32,473 bases of DNA from contig JBATDG010000048.1 in the NCBI GenBank assembly GCA_049663345.1, positions 1-32,473 of the forward strand, written 5' to 3'. The notes under the pieces are model-generated. The model was not told the DNA's origin, did not search any database, and saw nothing but the letters and a program-made list of their open reading frames with translations. A program made the translations under genes and the position numbers. This DNA is from SZUA-365 sp049663345. GTDB lineage: Bacteria; Bacteroidota; Ignavibacteria; SZUA-365. Positions 17,201-23,658 of the stretch are shown piece by piece. The number at the start of each line of letters is the position of its first letter. Positions within the stretch are counted from its first letter, which is position 1.

Positions 17201-17500
17201 GGGAGTGTAGCACCAGGGTGCGCTGCGAGTTTCACCGGGTTGGAGGACAAAAGGAGTTTGAATGCTGCCCTGGAAGGGTGCGGTGAGCGGTTCGAATTGC
17301 TGTACCGTCAGTGCCGTATCGCCGGCATTCCGAAAGACGACATCGATGCAGCGGCTGCTGCCGCAGGAGACGGTGTCGAAATCTACGGGCGAAGGAGTGA
17401 CAACGAGCAGCGGTCCGCTCGTTTGTCCCGATACGGGCGAGACGGCCGCAGCTAACAGGGAGAATAACAGGAACATCACCGAAAGTATTCTTCCGTGCAT
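14285..17500 (-). CDS. Large secreted protein with two VWA-like domains, choice-of-anchor D repeats and T9SS tail
   Basis: 1071 residues from the ATG at 17500, chosen because GGAGGA sits 6 bases upstream and the protein then begins with a signal peptide (MHGRILSVMFLLF...VSGQT). An in-frame ATG 84 bases upstream lacks this. ASH/HYDIN-like 'choice-of-anchor D' modules are seen at about 30-100 (VDFDTVSCGSSRCIDVVFRNAG), 355-400 and 465-500. VWA-like folds occupy about 120-345 and 523-700; their metal-site motifs read D128-G-S-D-A and D528-A-G-S-A, both departing from DxSxS. A cohesin-like beta region and a T9SS type A sorting domain (APNPSPGQTRITYTL, ALYDLHGRLLRII, GAYICRL) close the protein. It is likely a cell-surface adhesion or scaffold protein. 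It is co-transcribed with the downstream barrel gene. Confidence 0.82.
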   Translation of the reverse strand: MHGRILSVMFLLFSLLAAAVSPVSGQTSGPLLVVTPSPVDFDTVSCGSSRCIDVVFRNAGDTALTVQQFEPLTAPFQGSIQTPFVLQPGETRSAPWCYTPTRFIASDSVSARFVSDNRTPYSFGLLFDGSDAMSTAIPGAASAIEAAHDVMSTFVATMMADGSPQHEAAVFAYSTSSQFRLLRGLSDDRNLVLGSIPGNASGAHSCVLAGMDRSIGLVQTALHRRVLIVINASEDAGLGNCGPYSAPGVVSAAQAANMLVYTISINGAAGTALASIASQTGGLHHDVTTAVQLDQAMREIMQHLQRAVAQQLIVKGEVVSPSLAFTPPALLFPTTLAGDTLRSTIWVHNVGTSPMEIVRVDGKTTAFDISLIKSVVMPGDSLPATVLYHPTGQTYNTASITMPINGCVPALSSLQLRGMSYLPVNPSIGPVLSVKNDHIDFGRIPCTEWTELNIPLKNVGDAVLKVFTPIIITQSIHPPQEPEWNVGAGSEISMVLSKDATARLGPDSGQVSVSALSRRSASTMIVIDAGSAMRFPWQGTDGAGVSSLVIGDLLGGLAATPELDDQMGVIAAAKDGAQLLQSMTKDKKTLAALSPAAGNSDSTALLQTIGAALDVLENSDGIRRLIILTAGSTESSIGTGNPMIDDLARRVAETGTHVSALSFEQSTISDSLIAFLAACHTTTLLPPTPEAVPALIADIETLSIDTVHQTWTLLWFGISPDIEATPMDVIIPESHPGAPACASVIIRNTGEVPLEIWSVSSETHGFTSTPTTPPIIPVGGSTTLQFCYQPDSLGVWSLDATIRSNSCIHRDITLHMRGEATDSNTISIAGEFVVRPGSPVAIPLLLDHALPAAYDVRRLTFSIGYDPSLLYPDMDAPLRQANGSAFSGTVTATQSFDRTSGLAVTSYDVGANPLAAAGQSAIPFLSLRLNSYLGRMMKTDVRLLSSAFPGSAVALGHSSTASVRIDSMCWLEQRLVNASALWGTLGKNAPNPSPGQTRITYTLTGDVTVRLALYDLHGRLLRIIEEAPRSAGSYTSVIDTRGMSAGAYICRLESEAGILSRVILVSNGEEK

Positions 17501-17634
17501 GGGCGTCCTCCGATACATAGAAAGTAAAAAGGGAGAGAAAAGTCGGAACAGAGATACGTTACGAAGAAATATTATCCCTGCCAAGCAGCAATGCCCAACT
17601 GAATTCTAAACTTCTGCGCCATGTCCGTTTGCTC

Positions 17635-17663
17635 TTGTACGCTGTGCTAACTACTTTTATAAG
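17635..17663 (+). promoter_or_regulatory. Candidate promoter of the barrel-TSP3/OmpA operon
   Basis: TTGTAC (17635-17640), 17 bases and TATAAG (17658-17663, 5 of 6) lie about 30 bases before the ATG. An alternative Bacteroidota-type reading is TTTG (17628-17631), 20 bases and TACTTTTA (17652-17659). The region is the 200-base gap between divergent envelope genes. No clear Shine-Dalgarno precedes the ATG at 17701. Confidence 0.4.
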
Positions 17664-17700
17664 TATATGACACAAAACTCCTCATCTCTCAACGCATGAA

Positions 17701-19857
17701 ATGACTTTTCTGAAATCCAGACTTCCGGCGCATTGGCTGAAGCTCGCCTTTATCGCTGCGTTTCTCACGCAAATAGCTGGGACGCTGCATGCTCAGGCAG
17801 TCGTGGATTCCGTTGCAGGAACGGAGATGCCCGTCGCGGTTGAACCCGGGCGGGAGATCGCAAGCCCCGTTGTGATCGGTCCCGCTGAAGCGCCTCGCTA
17901 CCCGGGACGCACAATCGTGGCATCAATCGGCGGCGGACTTTCCACGTATTTCGGGGATTTCAAGAGCGGTTTCAATGTCCCTCACGGGGCGCTTTCCCTT
18001 GGCTACGCTGTTTATCCCGAACTGACAGTGCTGCTCACAGCGGACATCGGCAAAATCGCGCTCTCACGCGACATTTCACAAGTTGATCCGCTCCTCTATC
18101 AGTTTCAATTTCTCAAGGAGACTGATTCGCTTTCGCACAATCGCAGCATCGACGTCGTTTGCATTGATCTCTCCACCCGCATCAATCTGTTTCCGTATCG
18201 ATATTACAACATCTTCCTGAGCCTCGGCGCTGGCGTGACTTTCTATAAAGCAGAGGATTTCAGCGATGTTCGCGTGCGTCCTTCGGCGGACTTTCCCGCG
18301 AGCATCACCATCCCAGTTGGCATTGGCGGCGAATGGTACTTCAGACGGGATCTTGCCTTGTCGCTGCACGTTCGCAATTCTTTCCTCTTCCGGGGCGACA
18401 TCGACGCCTTCGATCCGGAAGAGCTCGCTCTGGAATATAATCGGCGCCGTTCCGCCCGCATTGATGTACCTTCCGCCGCAGGCGACAACATTCTTTCTGT
18501 GACGGTCGGGATTCAGTATACGCTGTTTGAAAGTGTTGATTACGATGGCGACCTTCTCGAGAATGAGGAGGAGACGGAGTTAGGGACCAATCCGTATAAA
18601 ATCGACACCGATACTGATGGGCTCACGGATCATGAAGAAGTGCGAGTCTATGCCACCAGTCCGTTGAAGCCGGATACGGATGACGACGGACTCGGCGACT
18701 ATTTCGAGATCACCAAGTACGGCACTGACCCGTTGAAGACCGATACTGATGAGGACAGGCTCAGCGATTCGGACGAGATCATGCTCTACAATACGGATCC
18801 CCGCAAGCCCGACACAGACGATGATATTCTCAGTGATTACGAGGAAGTCGTTCTCTATCAAACGAATCCCCGGAATCCTGACACGGACTATGACGGACTC
18901 GACGACTTTGCGGAAGTCAAGGTCCATGAGACAGATCCGCTGCGGCCTGATACAGATGATGACGGCATTTATGATTTCAACGAAGTCGTCACGTACAAGA
19001 CGAATCCACGGAACGCGGACACGGATGGAGATCGCCTGCTCGATTACGATGAGATTGCGTACTACGGCAGCAATCCGCTGAATCCAGATACCGACGGCGA
19101 TCGCGTTGATGATGCGACGGAAGTATTCGCGACGCGCACGAATCCTCTGGATCAGGATCAGACATCGGCACCGGCTGAAAAGAAACCGTTTGCCGAGCGT
19201 CCTCGCTACAACGCGGAACTGCTGGAGACGCAGGCGCTGCCGGGAGGTGGAACGTCGTATCTGATAGCTCCGGTGCTCACACGACGTTCGAACCGTGCGC
19301 CAGAAAATCTTGACAGCGTTGTCGCCTCACTAACTAAGATCGATAGCTCTTTCGGGAGCCGCCCGGGCGAAAGCAGTGCCGAGGCCTACGCTCGATACCG
19401 CCGCCGCAGCATCCAGCACATTCAGTCTGCGGAAGAAGGTGGAAGCATTGCGCAGCCGCTCCGACTCGACTCCCTGCATTTGCGCGTGGGCGACATTCTT
19501 TCGTTTTGCAATATTTCTTTCGAATACGACCGCGATGAATTGCAGGCAGAATATGTGCTGCTGCTCAAGGAAGCGGTGCAGCTCTTCCGGAGCAATGCGG
19601 GCATGGTAGTGGAAATCCGCGGCCACACGGATACCAATGGCGAAGAACAATACAACCAGGATCTTTCCGAACGCCGGGCACGAAGCGTGCGTGACTTCAT
19701 CGTGGGACAGGGGATCAAAGCTGATCGATTCCGCACGATTGGATTTGGAGAACGTCAACCAATCGCGGATGGAGCGACGGAAGAGGGACAGGCCCGCAAC
19801 CGGAGAGTGGAATTCTACATTGTGTCATTAAAGCCGCCAGCTGGCGGAAACCGATAG
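17701..19857 (+). CDS. Beta-barrel protein with nine TSP3 repeats and C-terminal OmpA domain
   Basis: 718 residues. A signal peptide ends at LHAQA (about 32). Residues about 70-278 form an outer-membrane barrel (IVASIGGGLSTYFGDF ... LSVTVGIQYTLF). Residues 279-485 are nine 23-residue TSP3-type units of pattern DTDxDGLxDxxEVxxYxTDPLxP, predicted to bind calcium through the acidic loops. After a linker the OmpA peptidoglycan-binding domain runs from about 600 (ISFEYDRDELQ ... IRGHTDTNGEEQYNQDLSERRARSVRDFI ... GFGERQPIADGATEEGQARNRRVEF); the Asp and Arg that bind diaminopimelate are present in NQDLSERRA. The protein would span from outer membrane to cell wall, with the calcium-rich rod between. 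It is the first gene of a probable operon with its paralogue 16 bases downstream. Confidence 0.92.
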   Translation: MTFLKSRLPAHWLKLAFIAAFLTQIAGTLHAQAVVDSVAGTEMPVAVEPGREIASPVVIGPAEAPRYPGRTIVASIGGGLSTYFGDFKSGFNVPHGALSLGYAVYPELTVLLTADIGKIALSRDISQVDPLLYQFQFLKETDSLSHNRSIDVVCIDLSTRINLFPYRYYNIFLSLGAGVTFYKAEDFSDVRVRPSADFPASITIPVGIGGEWYFRRDLALSLHVRNSFLFRGDIDAFDPEELALEYNRRRSARIDVPSAAGDNILSVTVGIQYTLFESVDYDGDLLENEEETELGTNPYKIDTDTDGLTDHEEVRVYATSPLKPDTDDDGLGDYFEITKYGTDPLKTDTDEDRLSDSDEIMLYNTDPRKPDTDDDILSDYEEVVLYQTNPRNPDTDYDGLDDFAEVKVHETDPLRPDTDDDGIYDFNEVVTYKTNPRNADTDGDRLLDYDEIAYYGSNPLNPDTDGDRVDDATEVFATRTNPLDQDQTSAPAEKKPFAERPRYNAELLETQALPGGGTSYLIAPVLTRRSNRAPENLDSVVASLTKIDSSFGSRPGESSAEAYARYRRRSIQHIQSAEEGGSIAQPLRLDSLHLRVGDILSFCNISFEYDRDELQAEYVLLLKEAVQLFRSNAGMVVEIRGHTDTNGEEQYNQDLSERRARSVRDFIVGQGIKADRFRTIGFGERQPIADGATEEGQARNRRVEFYIVSLKPPAGGNR
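18535..19155 (+). repeat. Nine tandem 69-bp units encoding TSP3 repeats
   Basis: Nine in-frame units of 23 codons encode residues 279-485. The DNA copies are diverged while the acidic positions are kept, which points to selection on the protein and not recent expansion. Confidence 0.85.
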
Positions 19858-19873
19858 CAAGGCGGCTACCTGC

Positions 19874-21307
19874 ATGCGCTGCATCACTCTGATAGCCATA
19901 CTCGGCCTTTTCCTTCAATTCCCAGGGGGCAATGCCACTTTTGCGCAGATTCCACTGTCGTCAGCCTCGCCTGAAAAAAAACCTGTGCGCTGGCCTGACC
20001 GTCCCCGCTATCTTGACGGACGTTTCTCCGTCATGCTTTCGGCCGGAGTGAATAAATATTTCGGGGAGTTTTCCGGCAGCGAGGTTGGTCCTTCGGCGGG
20101 TCTCCGGCTTCACCTCACACTGCGCCCTTTCCTGGAAATCGGCGTGGGTGTTGAGGCGGCGAGTCTGCAATACACTAGGCGTAACCGGCGCAATCTCGGC
20201 ATCACATATCCCTTCCAATTCGGCGAAATCAATCTCGTCGAACGCAGCACGGAAGCTCTTGCCGCTGAAGGCTGGCTGCGATTGAACCTTTTTCCTGGAA
20301 GCCGCTTCAACGCCTGGATTCTGGCCGGCGGCGGCTATGCCTGGCTGCGGCCCGAAGATTATCGCAACGGCGATGCTGCATACCCCGGTTTGGAAACTAT
20401 TCCTGCGCTCAGTATTCCTCTCGGAGGCGGTGTCGAATGGCATCTGACCCGTTCATGGTCTGTGCAGCTCGGCGCCTTGGCGCATCTGGTAATGTCCGGA
20501 GAAATGGATGCCTTCGATTCGGGAGTGCTCGTGCAAAAGCAGCAGGAAAGCCAGGGTCTGCCGAGCAATCCGGACCGGGAGAAAACTGCGAATGATACCT
20601 GGCTCTCGGTGTCGCTCGGCCTCACCTGGCATCTCTTCGATGATACTGATTTCGACAGCGATGGCCTGAGCAATCGTGAAGAAGAAAACTCGGGTACGAA
20701 TCCTTATGACGCTGATACCGACGGAGACGGACTGACAGACGAACAGGAAGTAAGAGTCAGCCACACCGATCCGCTCTATTGGGACACCGATCACGACATG
20801 CTCAGCGATTACGTGGAGGTGACGCGGTATAAAACCGATCCTGTGAATAAAGACAGTGATGGAGACGGACTTGACGACCAGGTCGAAATTCTCGATTATC
20901 AGACCGACCCGCTTTCCCGCGATACAGAAGGCGACGGGCTTATTGATGCAGAGGAAAAGCGGCTGGGATGTCACCCGAAGAAAGTGGATACCGACGGAGA
21001 CGGTCTGTACGACGGCGATGAAGTTGTCATCTATCATACAAATCCGGTACTCCCTGATTCCGATGGTGAAGGTATCAACGATAGTGAAGAGGTGCGCGTC
21101 TATAAAACGGACCCGAACCTGGCAGACACTGACGGGGATGGACTTACGGATTTCGAGGAGATTCGTTTGTTCCACACGGACCCGCTGAAAGCGGATACCG
21201 ACAATGACGGGCAGACGGATTACGAAGAATTGCGGCGCTACGGCACCGATCCCTTGAAGCCGCCTGCACCATCCGCCGCATCCCCCTCATCAAAACGTGG
21301 AGGATGA
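19874..21307 (+). CDS. Beta-barrel protein with nine TSP3 repeats, no OmpA domain (tandem paralogue)
   Basis: 477 residues. A signal peptide ends at TFAQI (about 25). The barrel (about 45-257) is homologous to that of the preceding gene: YFGEF matches YFGDF, LNLFPG matches INLFPY, SIPLGGGVEWHLTR matches TIPVGIGGEWYFRR, DAFD is shared, and the last strand LSVSLGLTWHLFDDTD matches. Nine TSP3 units follow (258-463; the fifth is one residue short and holds a cysteine, RLGCHPKK). The protein then ends after 14 residues (PAPSAASPSSKRGG), lacking the OmpA domain, so it would not bind the wall itself. Tandem duplication with domain loss or gain explains the pair. The stop codon lies 1 base before the probable TTG start of the kinase gene, indicating translational coupling. 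Confidence 0.88.
   Translation: MRCITLIAILGLFLQFPGGNATFAQIPLSSASPEKKPVRWPDRPRYLDGRFSVMLSAGVNKYFGEFSGSEVGPSAGLRLHLTLRPFLEIGVGVEAASLQYTRRNRRNLGITYPFQFGEINLVERSTEALAAEGWLRLNLFPGSRFNAWILAGGGYAWLRPEDYRNGDAAYPGLETIPALSIPLGGGVEWHLTRSWSVQLGALAHLVMSGEMDAFDSGVLVQKQQESQGLPSNPDREKTANDTWLSVSLGLTWHLFDDTDFDSDGLSNREEENSGTNPYDADTDGDGLTDEQEVRVSHTDPLYWDTDHDMLSDYVEVTRYKTDPVNKDSDGDGLDDQVEILDYQTDPLSRDTEGDGLIDAEEKRLGCHPKKVDTDGDGLYDGDEVVIYHTNPVLPDSDGEGINDSEEVRVYKTDPNLADTDGDGLTDFEEIRLFHTDPLKADTDNDGQTDYEELRRYGTDPLKPPAPSAASPSSKRGG
20645..21262 (+). repeat. Nine tandem units encoding TSP3 repeats (second paralogue)
   Basis: Eight units of 69 bp and one of 66 bp encode residues 258-463, in the same arrangement as in the upstream gene. 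Unit number is equal in both paralogues. Confidence 0.83.
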
Positions 21308-21308
21308 G

Positions 21309-23555
21309 TTGCGCATCGTTTATTCATTTTTTCTTCTGATTATTTTCGCGGGTTGGTTGAATCCGCAGCTCGTCCACGCGCAGCAGAATAGCGAAATGCA
21401 GCGGCTGGAAACCCTGCTCCGCAGCAGGGAAAGCCGCGGAATGCGTGATTCTGTCAACGTGCGCATCATGCTTGATCTCGCACAGGAATACCGAAAGACG
21501 AATCCGGATCAGGCCATCGAAATTGCGCGCAAGGCGGAAGAACTTGCAAAGAAGCTCAACGACAACGCTGGGATCGCCATGGCGTTTACGAGCACGGGCA
21601 TCACTTATGCGCAGCAGGGCGCCTGGGTTCGCGCACTGAATTTCTTCCTCAAATCTTTGCAGCTCAAGGAGGAACTCGGAGATCAGCAGGGCATGGCCGC
21701 ACTGTTATCGAATATCGGTGTCGTGCATGGCCGCCTCAATGATGAGGAACGCGCATTGCGGTATCACCTGCGTGCAGTGCAATATTTCCAACTGGCGAAG
21801 GACAAGCAGGGCCTGGCGTATTCGTACAATAATATCGGAGTGATTTATCTGGATAAGGGCGAATTCGATAAGGCACTGGAGAATCTGCTTGCGGCGCTGG
21901 AGTTGAAAAAGGAAATGCATGACACACCCGGGCTTGCAAGTACATATCTCAATATCGGCATCACATACTTTATCCAGAACATGCATGGACGCGCACTGGA
22001 AAATTATCAGCAATCCGCCCGGCTGTATGAATCGCTCGGAGACAAACACGGGCTTGCCGAGGCTATGCAGCGCATCGCAGCGCTGCACCTTCATCAGAAG
22101 GATCCCGCGAAGGCTTTCGATATCGCATCTCGTGCGCTGGATCTTGCCCAGGAAACCAACTCACGCGTTGTCGAGCGCAATTCGCTGAAGATTTGTGCGG
22201 ATGCGAAAACGGCGCTGGGCGACCCTTCCGCTGCGTTAGTGTACTATCGAAAATTCACCGGTCTCAAGGATTCTCTCTTCAACGAGGAAAGTTCGAAGCG
22301 CATTAATGAAATGACCGCCAATTATGAGGTGGCGCAGCGCGAACGGAGTGAACGAGAAAACGAACTTCTGAAGAAAGACCAGCTCATTAATGAGATGGAA
22401 CTGGAGCGGCGTGCGATCCAGCTGCGGCAGCAGACGCAGGATATTGAGCTCCTCAATCAGGACAAACGCATCAGCGAACTGCAGCTTTTGGAGCAGGAAA
22501 GCATAGTGATTTCGCAGCGCCTCTCTGCTACCGAGCAGCAGAATAAAATCAATTTGCTGAATAAAAACCGCGAACTTCTCGAACGCGACCGCGCGCTCAA
22601 GGGTGCGAAGCTCGAAAAGGAAGAATCACTGCGCAACATGCTTATCATCAGTTCTGTTCTACTCGTCGTTATCCTTTTGCTGCTGGCCAACCGCTATCGG
22701 CTGAAGAAACGCAGCGCAGAAATCCATCAGCAGAAGAATGCAGAGCTGGAAGCAGCCAACGACGAGATTCGCAAGCATGAGACGATGCTTGAAGCCCAGG
22801 CCGCGCAGATCGCACACACCAATGAAGAGCTGACGCGTCAGAATGAATTGCTCGGGCAGCTCAACCTCGAGAAGAATGAGCTGATGAGCATCCTTTCGCA
22901 TGACCTGCGGAATCCGCTGAGTGCGATACGAATGCTTGCTGAATCCATCGGGGAACCCGGCCGCAGCGAAGAGTACGTCCATCGCAAGGCCGGGCAGGTG
23001 GCCGATACTGCAGACAGCGTGCTCGTGCTCGCAAAAAATCTTCTCGATATCAACCGGCTTGAATCCGGCCGCATGCAGCTCGACAGCGATCCAGTGTCCG
23101 TAAAGCCAATCCTCCAACGAGCGGTGGAAAACCATCGCCGCTGGGCCGAACAGAAAGAACTCATACTCGAAGTCGAATTCCCTGAAAACGAACCGATTGC
23201 GATCGGCGATGATTCCGCCATCATGCAGATTGTCGACAATCTCATTTCAAATGCGATCAAGTATTCCTCGCGAGGGGACAAGGTGCGTATTCGTCTTGAG
23301 TCCTTTCCGGAAAGAGTATGCATCGTCGTCGAGGACGAAGGGCCCGGCTTCAGCAAGGACGACCTGACGCGGCTGTATCAGAAATTTTCCCGCCTCTCAG
23401 CGCAGCCCACAGCCGGTGAGCCGTCATCGGGCCTCGGTCTCTCCATCGTGAGAAAGCTGGTCGATACGATGCACGGCAGCATTGAATGCAGGAGTGAAGA
23501 GAAGAAGGGTGCGCGCTTCGAAGTCAATCTCCCGACAGAAGCCATGCCTGTGTAG
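21309..23555 (+). CDS. TPR-containing sensor histidine kinase
   Basis: About 748 residues from TTG 21309, chosen because GGAGGA (21299-21304) lies just upstream and the product begins MRIVYSFFLLIIFAGWL...VHAQQ, a signal peptide; GTG at 21297 is the alternative. Order: periplasmic TPR array (about 35-330; GIAMAFTSTGITYAQQG, LAYSYNNIGVIYLDKG), a coiled coil (about 335-440), a membrane segment MLIISSVLLVVILLLLA (about 443-463), a second coiled coil and a HisKA/HATPase core. Phospho-acceptor is H531 in LSHDLRNPLSAI; the N box has N648 (DNLISNAIKYSS), and G boxes DEGPGFS and GLGLSIV are intact. No receiver domain is present and no response regulator adjoins, so the partner is elsewhere. Its coupling to the barrel-TSP3 genes suggests it senses an envelope state. 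Confidence 0.93.
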   Translation: MRIVYSFFLLIIFAGWLNPQLVHAQQNSEMQRLETLLRSRESRGMRDSVNVRIMLDLAQEYRKTNPDQAIEIARKAEELAKKLNDNAGIAMAFTSTGITYAQQGAWVRALNFFLKSLQLKEELGDQQGMAALLSNIGVVHGRLNDEERALRYHLRAVQYFQLAKDKQGLAYSYNNIGVIYLDKGEFDKALENLLAALELKKEMHDTPGLASTYLNIGITYFIQNMHGRALENYQQSARLYESLGDKHGLAEAMQRIAALHLHQKDPAKAFDIASRALDLAQETNSRVVERNSLKICADAKTALGDPSAALVYYRKFTGLKDSLFNEESSKRINEMTANYEVAQRERSERENELLKKDQLINEMELERRAIQLRQQTQDIELLNQDKRISELQLLEQESIVISQRLSATEQQNKINLLNKNRELLERDRALKGAKLEKEESLRNMLIISSVLLVVILLLLANRYRLKKRSAEIHQQKNAELEAANDEIRKHETMLEAQAAQIAHTNEELTRQNELLGQLNLEKNELMSILSHDLRNPLSAIRMLAESIGEPGRSEEYVHRKAGQVADTADSVLVLAKNLLDINRLESGRMQLDSDPVSVKPILQRAVENHRRWAEQKELILEVEFPENEPIAIGDDSAIMQIVDNLISNAIKYSSRGDKVRIRLESFPERVCIVVEDEGPGFSKDDLTRLYQKFSRLSAQPTAGEPSSGLGLSIVRKLVDTMHGSIECRSEEKKGARFEVNLPTEAMPV

Positions 23556-23658
23556 CCCGCCCCAAATTTCGATGGCTTGCGCCTGCACGCTGTCGCCCGT
23601 GCTTTCGATAAATACCCCGCCATAGTATTTTCAGGTTTACCCAGTTTTTGGTGTCCCG

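Noticed and set aside
18535..21262. CRISPR-like or satellite array because of regular 69-base period
   Set aside because: The units are in frame, diverged in DNA and encode TSP3 calcium-binding repeats; no spacers.
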